A stretch of DNA of 16,412 nucleotides from Thermoplasmata archaeon (GCA_021798415.1 JAJZGO010000028.1:1-16412), one strand, 5' to 3'; counted from the first letter of the stretch, positions 6,702 through 13,182 are shown. Notes: generated from the sequence alone by a model not told the origin. Made by a program: numbers and translations.

Positions 6702-7060
6702 AGCGGCACCACCTGCGCGGATCCGAGAAGGAGGTCCGCCACCTCCGTGTCGTCGACGAGACGAAACGGTACCCCGCGGGAGAGGTGCTCGGGACCGAGG
6801 CCCCGGAGGGCAAGCGACGGCGCGTGGACGAGCGCGGGCCGCACGGAGGTGACGATGTCGCGAAGGCTCTTGTCGACCGGCGGACCGAGGCGATACGGCT
6901 CCTGGCCGTCGACGAGCGCGCGCACGCCGTCCGCGATGAAGAGGAGACGGACGGGGGTCCCGAGGGCGCTCGTCATCGCCGCCACGCGGACGCCTTCCGA
7001 GAAGTGCACCGTGGAGTGCGGCGGGTGCCGCACCCAGAGGAGGACCGGGCCGCGGTTCAT
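6698..7060 (-). CDS. dsrF: DsrF/TusC-like sulfur relay protein
   Basis: The 120-residue product matches the DsrF/TusC layout. It opens with a β-strand and conserved proline/serine turn, VLLWVRHPPHST (residues 6–17), then a helix. The family block LLFIADGVRALVDGQEP (39–55) corresponds to 'FxxDGVxxLxxGQ' of TusC. A LVHAPSLALRGL segment (77–88) aligns with the 'SLxxRGL' region, and a TEVADLLLGSAQVV C-terminus (105–118) follows. There is no cysteine, as is normal for this structural β subunit. I set the start at the ATG 7060, which overlaps the DsrE-like stop (ATGA); a longer upstream frame is rejected because it runs through that gene. It should form a complex with the adjacent DsrE- and DsrH-like proteins. 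Confidence 0.8.
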   Translation of the reverse strand: MNRGPVLLWVRHPPHSTVHFSEGVRVAAMTSALGTPVRLLFIADGVRALVDGQEPYRLGPPVDKSLRDIVTSVRPALVHAPSLALRGLGPEHLSRGVPFRLVDDTEVADLLLGSAQVVPL

Positions 7061-7413
7061 CCGTCCCCCGTGAGCGAGAGGAACCGATCCGAGCTCCCGA
7101 TCAGGTCGACCAGGTCCTCGAGGGTGCCGCTGCGGGCATTCCTCACCAGGGTCTCGTCGGAGAGGCCCCGGAACCGGGCGCACGTGGTGCAGCTGACGAG
7201 CTCGACCGACGCCGGCAGCGCCTCGAAGCGCCGGACGGCGCCCTCCGGGTCCGCGTCGGCGAGCGCCCGGCTCGCCAGGTACACCGCGTCGCCGAGCAGG
7301 AAGACGGTCGCCGAGTGGCCCTGACGGGCGGCCGCCTCGACGAGCGCCAGGGCGGTCTCGGCCGTGCGGTGTTGGATCGGCGACGCGAAGAGCAGGACCC
7401 CGAGCCGGCCCAT
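7057..7413 (-). CDS. dsrE: DsrE/TusD-like sulfurtransferase
   Basis: This 118-residue protein looks like the catalytic subunit of the DsrEFH/TusBCD relay. It opens with the strand GVLLFASPIQHRTAETAL (residues 5–22) and contains VFLLGDAVYLA (37–47), the family's second strand and aspartate. VSCTTCARFRGL (73–84) carries C75 at the position of the DsrE/TusD persulfide cysteine and the conserved 'RG' three residues past C78. The second cysteine three residues later makes a CxxC that ordinary TusD lacks and might allow disulfide control. The ATG at 7413 shares its first base with the stop of the 80-residue gene upstream, which fixes the start. It should accept persulfide sulfur from TusA-like donors. 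Confidence 0.82.
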   Translation of the reverse strand: MGRLGVLLFASPIQHRTAETALALVEAAARQGHSATVFLLGDAVYLASRALADADPEGAVRRFEALPASVELVSCTTCARFRGLSDETLVRNARSGTLEDLVDLIGSSDRFLSLTGDG

Positions 7414-7655
7414 CAGCGCTCCGGCGGCGTGGGCACGACCCGCCACCCCACGCGGGTGCAGACGTACTCCGTCCCGCCGATCCGCACGAGACTGCCGAGG
7501 TCGACCGTGCTGTCGTAGAAGAGCTTGTGGAGGAGCGCGACGTGCGAGGGCTCCTCGGCGGGCGGAGCGCTCTCGTACGACTCGGTCTCGAACGGGTCGC
7601 CGTCGCGCTTCAGGATCGTGACCTTCGGGGGGACCCGAGCGGGGGGCCCGTTCAC
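7413..7655 (-). CDS. Uncharacterised 80-residue protein between mrp and dsrE
   Basis: I do not recognise this small protein. It starts with a GTG at 7655 that overlaps the mrp stop (GTGA) and its stop overlaps the dsrE start by one base, so it is locked into the operon and very likely translated. After a Pro-rich N-terminus comes KVTILKRDGDPFETESYES (residues 11–29), then HVALLHKLFYDSTVDLGSLV (38–57) and a C-terminal β-rich GGTEYVCTRVGWRVV (60–74) with the only cysteine, C66. It has no membrane segment. The final strand pair resembles small SH3-like or Zn-free β domains, but this is only an impression. An adaptor between the Mrp ATPase and the DsrEFH complex is one possible role. Confidence 0.68.
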   Translation of the reverse strand: MNGPPARVPPKVTILKRDGDPFETESYESAPPAEEPSHVALLHKLFYDSTVDLGSLVRIGGTEYVCTRVGWRVVPTPPER

Positions 7656-8578
7656 ACCGGCCTCCCCGAAGCGCTCCCGCGGGAAGGTCGGCCGTCCGTG
7701 GCCGATCGGGCGGCGCTCAACCGGTCGAGCAACAGTCGCGTCCGCCCGGCGATGAGCGAAGCTTCGGGCGCTCGCAGCTCCTCGATGCGGCCCGAGTCGG
7801 CGAGAGCGGGCAGCGCGGGAAGGATCGGGATGCTCCCGAGGTACGGGATCCCCATTCGGGTCGCGTACTCCGGGCCCCGGGACGGTCCGAAGAGGTCGAC
7901 CCGGTCGCCGTGGGGGCAGGTAAGGTAGGCCATGTTCTCGATCAGCCCGAGTACCGGGGCCGAGAACGTCTTCGCCATCGCGGCCGACTTCGCGACGACC
8001 TCGGCGGAGAGCTCGGTCGGGGCCGTGACGATGACGACCCCGTCCGGCTCGAGCGACTGGAAGACGGTCATCGGCGCATCGCTCGTTCCCGGTGGAAGGT
8101 CGACGATCAGGTAGTCGAGCGCGGGCCAGGCAGTGTCCTTGAAGAGCCCGCGGATCGCGCCGTTGATCATCGGGCCGCGCCAGATGAGCGGCACCCGGGT
8201 CGACGCGGTGACCGAAGCCATCGACATGACGTACACGCCCCCGGCGGAGCGCATCGGCTCGATCTTCTGCCCGTCCGGGGTGAGGTTCGGGACCTCGCCC
8301 ACGCCGAAGACCCGGGCCATCGAGGGGCCGGTGATGTCGGCGTCGAGGACGCCGACCCGGGCGCCGTCCCGGTGGAACTCCGCGGCGAGGAGCGCCGCCA
8401 CGAACGTCTTCCCCACACCCCCTTTCCCCGATAGGACCACGAGGACCGACCGGATCCGGGACCGGTCGAGGCGCCCGATCGAGAACGTCGCATCCCCGGG
8501 TCCCGCGGCCGGAGCCGACCGGCCCACCATCGGAAGGGAAACGGGAGCCGGGTCCTCCGAAGCCGGGTCCATCGACAC
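7652..8578 (-). CDS. mrp: Mrp/NBP35-family P-loop ATPase lacking the second CxxC cysteine
   Basis: Mrp/NBP35 proteins are dimeric MinD-like ATPases that bind and deliver Fe–S clusters. The 308-residue product has the deviant Walker A LSGKGGVGKT (residues 49–58), the Switch I-like LDADITGPSM (78–87), Walker B YLIVDLPPGTSD (156–167) and the family block GLIENMAYLTCPHGD (211–225). In typical members the last block ends CPxC; here it reads CPHG, leaving C221 as the only cysteine in the protein. A standard bridging [4Fe–4S] cluster would lack half its ligands, so cluster carriage is doubtful and a different cargo is possible. Both ends carry disordered-looking extensions (1–40, 290–308). The GTG at 8578 is the assigned start; an ATG two codons downstream (8572) is equally plausible. 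First gene of the dsrEFH operon. Confidence 0.88.
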   Translation of the reverse strand: MSMDPASEDPAPVSLPMVGRSAPAAGPGDATFSIGRLDRSRIRSVLVVLSGKGGVGKTFVAALLAAEFHRDGARVGVLDADITGPSMARVFGVGEVPNLTPDGQKIEPMRSAGGVYVMSMASVTASTRVPLIWRGPMINGAIRGLFKDTAWPALDYLIVDLPPGTSDAPMTVFQSLEPDGVVIVTAPTELSAEVVAKSAAMAKTFSAPVLGLIENMAYLTCPHGDRVDLFGPSRGPEYATRMGIPYLGSIPILPALPALADSGRIEELRAPEASLIAGRTRLLLDRLSAARSATDGRPSRGSASGRPV

Positions 8579-8608
8579 GAAGCGAGGCCGATGGGATAGG
8601 TAAGGCTG

Positions 8609-8628
8609 CCGGCCGTCCGACCGGCCGG
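8609..8628 (-). other. GC-rich hairpin upstream of mrp
   Basis: A perfect 7-bp stem CCGGCCG/CGGCCGG closes a 6-nt loop in the 112-nt gap between mrp and the DUF1634 gene. It lies 31 nt before the mrp start. No T-tract follows on either strand. It could be a leader structure or part of a termination region. The same gap holds a 14-bp palindrome CGGGAGCGCTCCCG at 8646–8659. Confidence 0.35.
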
Positions 8629-8671
8629 GATCCGTCGGAGGAGCTCGGGAGCGCTCCCGCCCTCCGACACC

Positions 8672-8686
8672 GCGACCCGGGGTCGC
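8672..8686 (-). terminator. Hairpin just downstream of the DUF1634 gene, possible terminator
   Basis: GCGACC and GGTCGC form a perfect 6-bp stem around a 3-nt CGG loop, 4 nt past the DUF1634 stop codon. Its position suits transcript termination or 3'-end stabilisation of the tauE–DUF1634 mRNA. No T-run follows, so intrinsic termination is uncertain. Confidence 0.3.
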
Positions 8687-8690
8687 CCGG

Positions 8691-9125
8691 CTACAGGTGG
8701 GCGAGGTAGGGGCCGAGGAGGAGGCTCCCGACCAGGAGGAGGATCAGCACGGTGAGGGTGAGGCTCGTCATCACCTTCTCGTGATGGGCGCGGAAGTAGA
8801 ACATCCCGGTGAGAACGCGGGCCATCGGGGTCGCGACCAGGGTGAACATTCCGAGGCTGAGGATCGCGGTCGGGTCGCCGTGGGCAAGCCCGGCCACGAG
8901 CACGCTCGGGACGAGGAACCTCAGAAACCGCTGGGACGCCGCGAGGTCGGCGATCGTCTCGAGCGGGCGCTCGACGAAGAAGAGAACGAGGCCGATGACG
9001 AAGAGCGCCACGGAGAGGAGGAGGCCGACCCGAAGGACGATCGCCATGGTCGCGTACGCCCGGCCCGGGAGCGGCTCGGGAAGTCGGTCGAAGCCGTACT
9101 CCGGGGGCGGTGTCTCGTCGCTCAT
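8691..9125 (-). CDS. DUF1634 membrane protein (partner of TauE copy 1)
   Basis: This 144-residue membrane protein has about four hydrophobic helices: roughly residues 27–50, 68–82, 84–108 and 118–142. The conserved family segment is GDPTAILSLGMFTLV (83–97), a short loop and helix also present in the copy at 15024–15446 (GNPEALITLGIYVMV). DUF1634 proteins are commonly encoded next to TauE/SafE permeases and are thought to act with them, but no activity is established. Its ATG overlaps the tauE stop (ATGA at 9125–9122), as in the second pair. The charged cytoplasmic N-terminus of about 25 residues is Pro-rich. I infer an accessory subunit of a sulfur-oxyanion or organosulfonate exporter. Confidence 0.85.
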   Translation of the reverse strand: MSDETPPPEYGFDRLPEPLPGRAYATMAIVLRVGLLLSVALFVIGLVLFFVERPLETIADLAASQRFLRFLVPSVLVAGLAHGDPTAILSLGMFTLVATPMARVLTGMFYFRAHHEKVMTSLTLTVLILLLVGSLLLGPYLAHL

Positions 9126-9976
9126 GCGTACCCGAGCCCCCGTGCGATGAGCTCCACGGCGAGGACCGCCATGAGGACGAGGAAGACGTACCGGACCACC
9201 TCGTTCCTCAGGCCGGGCAGGATCCGGCTCCCGGCGAGGGAGCCCACGGTGGTGCCGAGCGCGACGGGGGCCGCGATCACGGGGTTCATGTAGCCCGCCG
9301 CGAGGAGGACCCCCGCGCCGGCGGCGGCGGTGACGCCGATCATGAAGTTGCTCGTCGCCGTCGAGACCTTCATCGGCAGGCGCAACGCCCCGTCGAGCGC
9401 GAGGACCTTGAGAACGCCGCTGCCGATCCCGAACATGCCCGCGACCAGCCCGGCGCCGAACATCACGCCGAGAGCGGGCCGGGTCGACGCCGCCATGTAC
9501 GGCACCTCGCGGCCCAGGTTACGGTCGTGGTACGACCCTCCGAGGCCGAGCGTGCGCGCCCTTCGGTCGGGCACCACGCCCTCCGGGACCTCGGACCGGT
9601 GGCGCAGGAAGCTTCCCGGGATCGTGGAAAGGAGCACGACGCCGAGCGTGACGAACAGGACGGGGTACAGCCCGAGCTTGGCGAGGTAGATCGTGATCGT
9701 GGCGCCGATCAGGGCGCCCGGAACGGTCGCGATCTCGAGGAACATGCCGATCCTCAGGTCGGTGAGATGGTCGTGGACGTACGTCGCTCCCGCGGCGGTC
9801 GACGTCGCGAGCACGCTGATCGCGCTCGCTCCCACGGCGAGGACGAAGTCGACGTGGAAACCGATCACGAGGATCGGGACGAGGATCACTCCGCCCCCGA
9901 GGCCGGCGAGCGACCCGAGGAACCCGGCGCCGATGGCGACCAGGAAGAACAGTAGGGCGATGAGGAGCAGGTCCAC
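9122..9976 (-). CDS. TauE/SafE (TSUP) family permease, copy 1
   Basis: This polytopic permease of 284 residues belongs to the TauE/SafE family, whose members export sulfite, sulfoacetate or related compounds. The family's two related halves are visible: AGFLGSLAGLGGGVILVPIL (residues 17–36) and AGLVAGMFGIGSGVLKVLAL (175–194), each a Gly-rich helix pair. VSTATSNFMIG (204–214) is the usual second-half motif. A soluble loop of about 45 residues (122–166) separates the halves. I chose the GTG at 9976 because it gives exactly the length of copy 2 (284 residues) and begins at the first hydrophobic helix; the long upstream open frame is low-complexity antisense sequence. GTTATC, about 28–33 nt upstream (10004–10009), is the only TATA-like patch. 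Sulfite or sulfate export in support of AprBA is inferred. Confidence 0.88.
   Translation of the reverse strand: MDLLLIALLFFLVAIGAGFLGSLAGLGGGVILVPILVIGFHVDFVLAVGASAISVLATSTAAGATYVHDHLTDLRIGMFLEIATVPGALIGATITIYLAKLGLYPVLFVTLGVVLLSTIPGSFLRHRSEVPEGVVPDRRARTLGLGGSYHDRNLGREVPYMAASTRPALGVMFGAGLVAGMFGIGSGVLKVLALDGALRLPMKVSTATSNFMIGVTAAAGAGVLLAAGYMNPVIAAPVALGTTVGSLAGSRILPGLRNEVVRYVFLVLMAVLAVELIARGLGYA
9327..9376 (-). repeat. Inverted copy of a 50-nt repeat inside tauE copy 1
   Basis: This stretch is the reverse complement of 14773–14822 with a single mismatch (position 9359), including 32 identical consecutive bases. It encodes the PMKVSTATSNFMIGVTA segment of the permease. It reflects gene duplication plus strong constraint or gene conversion, and gives an inverted repeat 5.4 kb apart. 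Confidence 0.85.
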
Positions 9977-10227
9977 GTTGGGGCCGAGGGGAGAACAGGA
10001 CCCCGATAACGGTTCCGCGCGGTTCGCCGACCCTCGGACGCGGAGCCGACCGCGGGCCCCGGTCCGCGGGAATCCCTTCGCGGGCGACGGCCGGAGCGCA
10101 CCCCCTCCGCCCCACGGCGGCGTAACTCCGGGCTCGGACCGCCTCGGTCGACGGGGAGAGGTTATCTTGGAACGGAGACTCCGACCGACCCGGAGGCGCC
10201 GCCGCGCGCGTCGCCCCAAGGAACACG

Positions 10228-10407
10228 ATGCCGCAGGTTGCGTTCGAGTGCCGGTCGCTAGGGTTCCCGTGCGAATGGGCGCTGAAGGGCAGTTCGACGA
10301 ACGAGGTGCTCGACCGGGTGCGGGAGCACGCCCGGTGCGCGCACAACATGCCCGAGGTCCCCTCGGACCTTCTTCCGAAGATCCAGGCGGCGATCCACCC
10401 CGCGTGA
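10228..10407 (+). CDS. DUF1059 family small protein
   Basis: This 59-residue protein matches DUF1059: the N-terminal VAFECRSLGFPCEWALKGSS (residues 4–23) with C8 and C15, then a helix and EHARCAHNMPEVP (33–45) with H34, C37 and H39. The cysteine and histidine spacing suggests a metal-binding mini-domain, possibly zinc, but the family has no known function. It lies 11 nt upstream of the fixX-like gene and is the first plus-strand gene after the divergent tauE, so the 251-nt gap 9977–10227 must hold promoters in both directions. The only A/T-rich patch on this side is GTTATC at 10161–10166. AGGAA precedes the ATG by about 4 nt, a usable but close ribosome-binding site. Confidence 0.85.
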   Translation: MPQVAFECRSLGFPCEWALKGSSTNEVLDRVREHARCAHNMPEVPSDLLPKIQAAIHPA

Positions 10408-10418
10408 GGGCTCCGAGG

Positions 10419-10712
10419 ATGGCCGGACGCCTATCGACCTCGGAGCGTCTCGGCGCGGATGCGTTCGACACCGACACGAGCCCCCACCTGACCCTCTCGG
10501 ACCCGGCGCTCTGCCGGACCTGCCCGGACAAGCCGTGCATCGCGGTCTGCCCGGCGGAAGTCTACCACTGGGAGTCCGACCGGCTGAGGATCAGCTACGA
10601 GAGCTGCCTAGAGACCGGCGCGTGCCGCATCGCGTGCCAGTCGCTGGGCCGCGGTGCGCTCGTCTGGGCGTTCCCCCCGGCGGGCAAGGGCGTCCAGTAC
10701 CGGCTCGGCTGA
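10419..10712 (+). CDS. fixX: FixX-like ferredoxin with one cluster cysteine replaced
   Basis: FixX ferredoxins work with FixC (ETF:quinone oxidoreductase type) and FixAB/ETF to move electrons to quinone. The 97-residue product has the family frame: an N-terminal SERLGADAFDTD (residues 8–19), Cys motif CRTCPDKPCIAVCP (32–45), second Cys motif CLETGACRIAC (63–73) and the C-terminal ALVWAFPPAGKGVQYRLG (80–97), which matches FixX closely. The usual second motif is CxECGxC; here the middle cysteine is threonine (T66), so cluster II would have ligands C44, C63 and C69 only and may be [3Fe–4S] or absent. Cluster I (C32, C35, C40, C73) looks complete. GAGGG lies 8 nt before the ATG. No FixC is present in the window; ETF genes lie 4.8 kb downstream. 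Confidence 0.88.
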   Translation: MAGRLSTSERLGADAFDTDTSPHLTLSDPALCRTCPDKPCIAVCPAEVYHWESDRLRISYESCLETGACRIACQSLGRGALVWAFPPAGKGVQYRLG

Positions 10713-10721
10713 GTCGCCCGA

Positions 10722-10738
10722 CCGGCGCCGGCCGCCGG
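10722..10738 (+). terminator. Hairpin after fixX, possible terminator
   Basis: CCGGCG and CGCCGG make a perfect 6-bp stem with a 5-nt loop, starting 9 nt after the fixX stop. It separates DUF1059–fixX from the apr promoter region. There is no T-tract directly after it, so termination is only possible. Confidence 0.35.
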
Positions 10739-10742
10739 CGGA

Positions 10743-10796
10743 CGGTCTCCTCCGGTCAAATTGGACAATTGTCGAAAGTGTTTTCATAGGAGACCG
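10743..10796. promoter_or_regulatory. aprBA promoter/operator region with two nested inverted repeats
   Basis: In the 165-nt gap before aprB, a perfect 9-bp inverted repeat CGGTCTCCT/AGGAGACCG (10743–10751 and 10788–10796) encloses a second imperfect palindrome TTGGACAATTGTCGAA (10761–10776, one mismatched pair). The inner site shares TTGGACAA with the tusA promoter. CGAAAG followed by TTTTCATA (10773–10788) resembles an archaeal BRE plus TATA box. This is the most A/T-rich stretch in the area. The structures are read directly; operator or leader-RNA function is inferred. Confidence 0.6.
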
Positions 10797-10877
10797 CTAC
10801 CGGCGTCCGACCATGCGAACGGGACTCTCGAGCGGCCACGGCGTCGCTCGGCGTCGGCCGCTCCGCCGGTGAACACG

Positions 10878-11324
10878 ATGCCCACGTACGTTCTGACCGA
10901 CAAGTGCAAAGGATGCATGGAATGCGTCAAGATCTGCCCGAGCGACATCATGCACATCGACCCGAGCCAGGGTCGGGCGTACAACATCGAGCCCGCGATG
11001 TGCTGGGAGTGCTACGCGTGCGTCAAGTCCTGCCCCGAGGCGGCGATCGAGGTCCGCGGCTACGCCGACTTCGCACCGCTCGGGCACTCGGTCCTCCCGA
11101 TGCGCACCGCCGACAAGATCGAATGGAAGATCCGGATGCTCGGCGGGGAGGTCAAGGAGTTCACGTTCCCCATCCGCACGACCCCCTGGGGTTCGATCCA
11201 GGCCCCGCAGGACACGCCCGCCCCGACCGCCGAGGCGGTCTCGAGCGAACTGCTCGCCTACGAACCGGACTACCTCGCGGTCGAGGCGCTGCCGACGCTC
11301 CCCCGGAAGGGCGGGAGCGCCTAG
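10878..11324 (+). CDS. aprB: Adenylylsulfate (APS) reductase, beta subunit
   Basis: AprB is the iron–sulfur subunit of dissimilatory APS reductase and passes electrons to or from the FAD of AprA. The 148-residue product has the two ferredoxin motifs CKGCMECVKICP (residues 10–21) and CWECYACVKSCP (42–53), each with four cysteines for a [4Fe–4S] cluster. The family-specific C-terminal arm follows, DKIEWKIRMLGGEVKEFTFP (79–98), which wraps around AprA. Length is normal for AprB. The ATG at 10878 has GGTGA about 5–6 nt upstream; an earlier TTG at 10761 is rejected as it begins inside the operator-like repeat. aprA starts 17 nt downstream. A 19-codon Arg-rich reading frame (10813–10872) ends 5 nt before this ATG and may be chance. 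Confidence 0.95.
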   Translation: MPTYVLTDKCKGCMECVKICPSDIMHIDPSQGRAYNIEPAMCWECYACVKSCPEAAIEVRGYADFAPLGHSVLPMRTADKIEWKIRMLGGEVKEFTFPIRTTPWGSIQAPQDTPAPTAEAVSSELLAYEPDYLAVEALPTLPRKGGSA

Positions 11325-11340
11325 GCGTGGGGAGGCAAAC

Positions 11341-13182
11341 ATGACCGAGTCCCCTACGTCCCGGGCGGTGCAAACGGTCGACTGCGACATCCTGATCGTC
11401 GGAGGCGGGTTCGCCGGCTGCGGGGCCGCGTTCGAGGCGCGGTACTGGGGACGGGACCTGAAGATCGTCGTCGCGGACAAGGCCGCGATCGAACGCAGCG
11501 GGGCGGTCGCGCAGGGATTGAGCGCGATCAACTGCTACATGGGGATGCGCTGGAACGAGAACCAGCCCGAGGACTTCGTCCGCTACGTGCGCAACGACCT
11601 GATGGGACTTTCGCGCGAGGATCTGGTCTACGACGTCGCGCGCCACGTCGACTCGACCGTCCACATGTTCGAGGAGTGGGGGCTTCCCATCTTCACGGAC
11701 CCCGCGACCGGCCGGTACGTCCGCGAGGGCCGCTGGCAGGTGATGATCCACGGCGAGTCATACAAGCCGATCATCGCGGAGGCGACCCGCAAGGCCGCGA
11801 GCGAGGTCTACGAGCGGATCATGGTCACGCACCTGATCCCCGACGCGGCCGACCCGAACCGCGTCGCCGGGGCGGTCGGCGTGAACGTGCGCGACGGTTC
11901 GTTCTACGTATTCAGGGCGAAGGCGGTGATCGTCGCGGCCGCCGGGGCCTCCCACATCTACCGCCCGCGCTCGGCGGGCGAGGGGTCGGGACGCACCTGG
12001 TATCCCCCGTGGGCGAGCGGGTCGGCGTACGCCCTGCTGATCCAGATGGGGGCCGAGATGACCCAGATGGAGAACCGCCTCGTCGTCACCCGGTTCAAGG
12101 ACGGGTACGGCCCGGTCGGGGCGTGGTTCCTCCTCCTCAAGGCGATCGCCACGAACGCCGCCGGCGAAGGCTACGAGGTCTCCCGACTTCCCGAGCTCAG
12201 GGAGCGCGTCGGCGCCTACGCCGACGCGAAGCCGATGCCGACCTGCCTTCGCAACCACCTCATGCTGCAGGAGATCCTGGCCGGGCGGGGACCGATCCTG
12301 CTCCACACCGAACGCGTCCTCGACACGCCCGAGAAGGAAGCGATCGGCTGGGAGGACTTCCTCAACATGACGATCGGCCAGGCCGTCACCTGGGCGTCCC
12401 AGGGGATCGAGCCGAAGAGCGAGCCGTCCGAGCTGATCCTCTCCGAACCGTACGTGATGGGCTCGCACGCGGTCTGCGCGGGTGCCTGGACGAGCGGGCC
12501 GGGCGACATCGCGCCGTCCGAGTACCAGTGGGGCTACAACCGGATGACGACGATCCAGGGCCTCTTCGGGGCCGGGGACACGGTCGGAGGCTCCGCCCAC
12601 AAGTTCTCGAGCGGTTCCTACTCCGAGGGTCGTCTCGCCGCGAAGGCCGCGGTCGCGTTCGTCCGGGACCACCCGGACGCGCCGAAGGTCACCGACGACC
12701 AGGTCCGCGGGCTCGAGGCGACGGTCTTCGGCCCGCTCGACCGGTATGACACCCAGCGCGGACTCGTCACGGCGGGCACGGTCCACCCGGAGGTCCTGCG
12801 ACCCGACCACGCGCTGAACCGCCTCGAGAAGATCATGGACGAGTACGGCGGTGGCGTCAGCGCGAACTACACGACCAATCGGGCCTTCCTCGAGCGCGGC
12901 CTCCACCACCTCGAGCTCCTGAAGACCGACATGAAGAAGCTGGCCGCCCAGGACCTCCACCAGCTCCAGCGCGCCTGGGAGCTTCACCACCGCGTGTGGA
13001 CGGCGGAGGCCGTCCTGCGCCACACGCTCTTCCGGGAGGAGACCCGCTGGCCCGGCTACTACTACCGCGCGGACTTCCCGCACGTCGACGACGAGCGCTG
13101 GAAGTGCTTCGTGAACTCGGTCTACGAACCGGCGACCGGCCGCTGGCGGGTCTTCACACGGCCCTACCGACCCCTCTTTTGA
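11341..13182 (+). CDS. aprA: Adenylylsulfate (APS) reductase, alpha subunit
   Basis: AprA is the FAD-containing catalytic subunit that interconverts APS with sulfite plus AMP in the cytoplasm. The 613-residue product is full length, slightly shorter than many AprA proteins (about 620–660). Visible landmarks are the FAD loop ILIVGGGFAGCGAAFEA (residues 17–33), the conserved SGAVAQGLSAINCYMG (53–68), FKDGYGPVGAW (252–262), the active-site region MGSHAVCAGAW (373–383, with H376), the second FAD block GLFGAGDTVGGSAHKFSSGS (407–426), and the C-terminal RADFPHVDDERWKCF typical of AprA. GGGGAGG lies 5 nt before the ATG. In the present company of TusA, DsrE-type and SQR-like proteins, the sulfite-oxidizing direction seems more likely. 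Without QmoABC, AprM or Sat in view this stays inference. Confidence 0.96.
   Translation: MTESPTSRAVQTVDCDILIVGGGFAGCGAAFEARYWGRDLKIVVADKAAIERSGAVAQGLSAINCYMGMRWNENQPEDFVRYVRNDLMGLSREDLVYDVARHVDSTVHMFEEWGLPIFTDPATGRYVREGRWQVMIHGESYKPIIAEATRKAASEVYERIMVTHLIPDAADPNRVAGAVGVNVRDGSFYVFRAKAVIVAAAGASHIYRPRSAGEGSGRTWYPPWASGSAYALLIQMGAEMTQMENRLVVTRFKDGYGPVGAWFLLLKAIATNAAGEGYEVSRLPELRERVGAYADAKPMPTCLRNHLMLQEILAGRGPILLHTERVLDTPEKEAIGWEDFLNMTIGQAVTWASQGIEPKSEPSELILSEPYVMGSHAVCAGAWTSGPGDIAPSEYQWGYNRMTTIQGLFGAGDTVGGSAHKFSSGSYSEGRLAAKAAVAFVRDHPDAPKVTDDQVRGLEATVFGPLDRYDTQRGLVTAGTVHPEVLRPDHALNRLEKIMDEYGGGVSANYTTNRAFLERGLHHLELLKTDMKKLAAQDLHQLQRAWELHHRVWTAEAVLRHTLFREETRWPGYYYRADFPHVDDERWKCFVNSVYEPATGRWRVFTRPYRPLF

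Noticed and set aside
8646..8659. 14-bp perfect palindrome CGGGAGCGCTCCCG
   Set aside because: Zero-loop GC palindromes are expected in DNA this rich in G and C, and nothing else supports an operator here.
9977..10540. N-terminal extension of tauE copy 1 to 472 residues
   Set aside because: The extra part is antisense to DUF1059 and fixX, has no membrane pattern, and is absent from the equal-length paralogue.
10221..10882. Shared 12-mer GAACACGATGCC at the DUF1059 and aprB starts
   Set aside because: Exact at 10221–10232 and 10871–10882, but it mostly consists of the start codon and a proline codon with a plain leader; too short for a regulatory claim.
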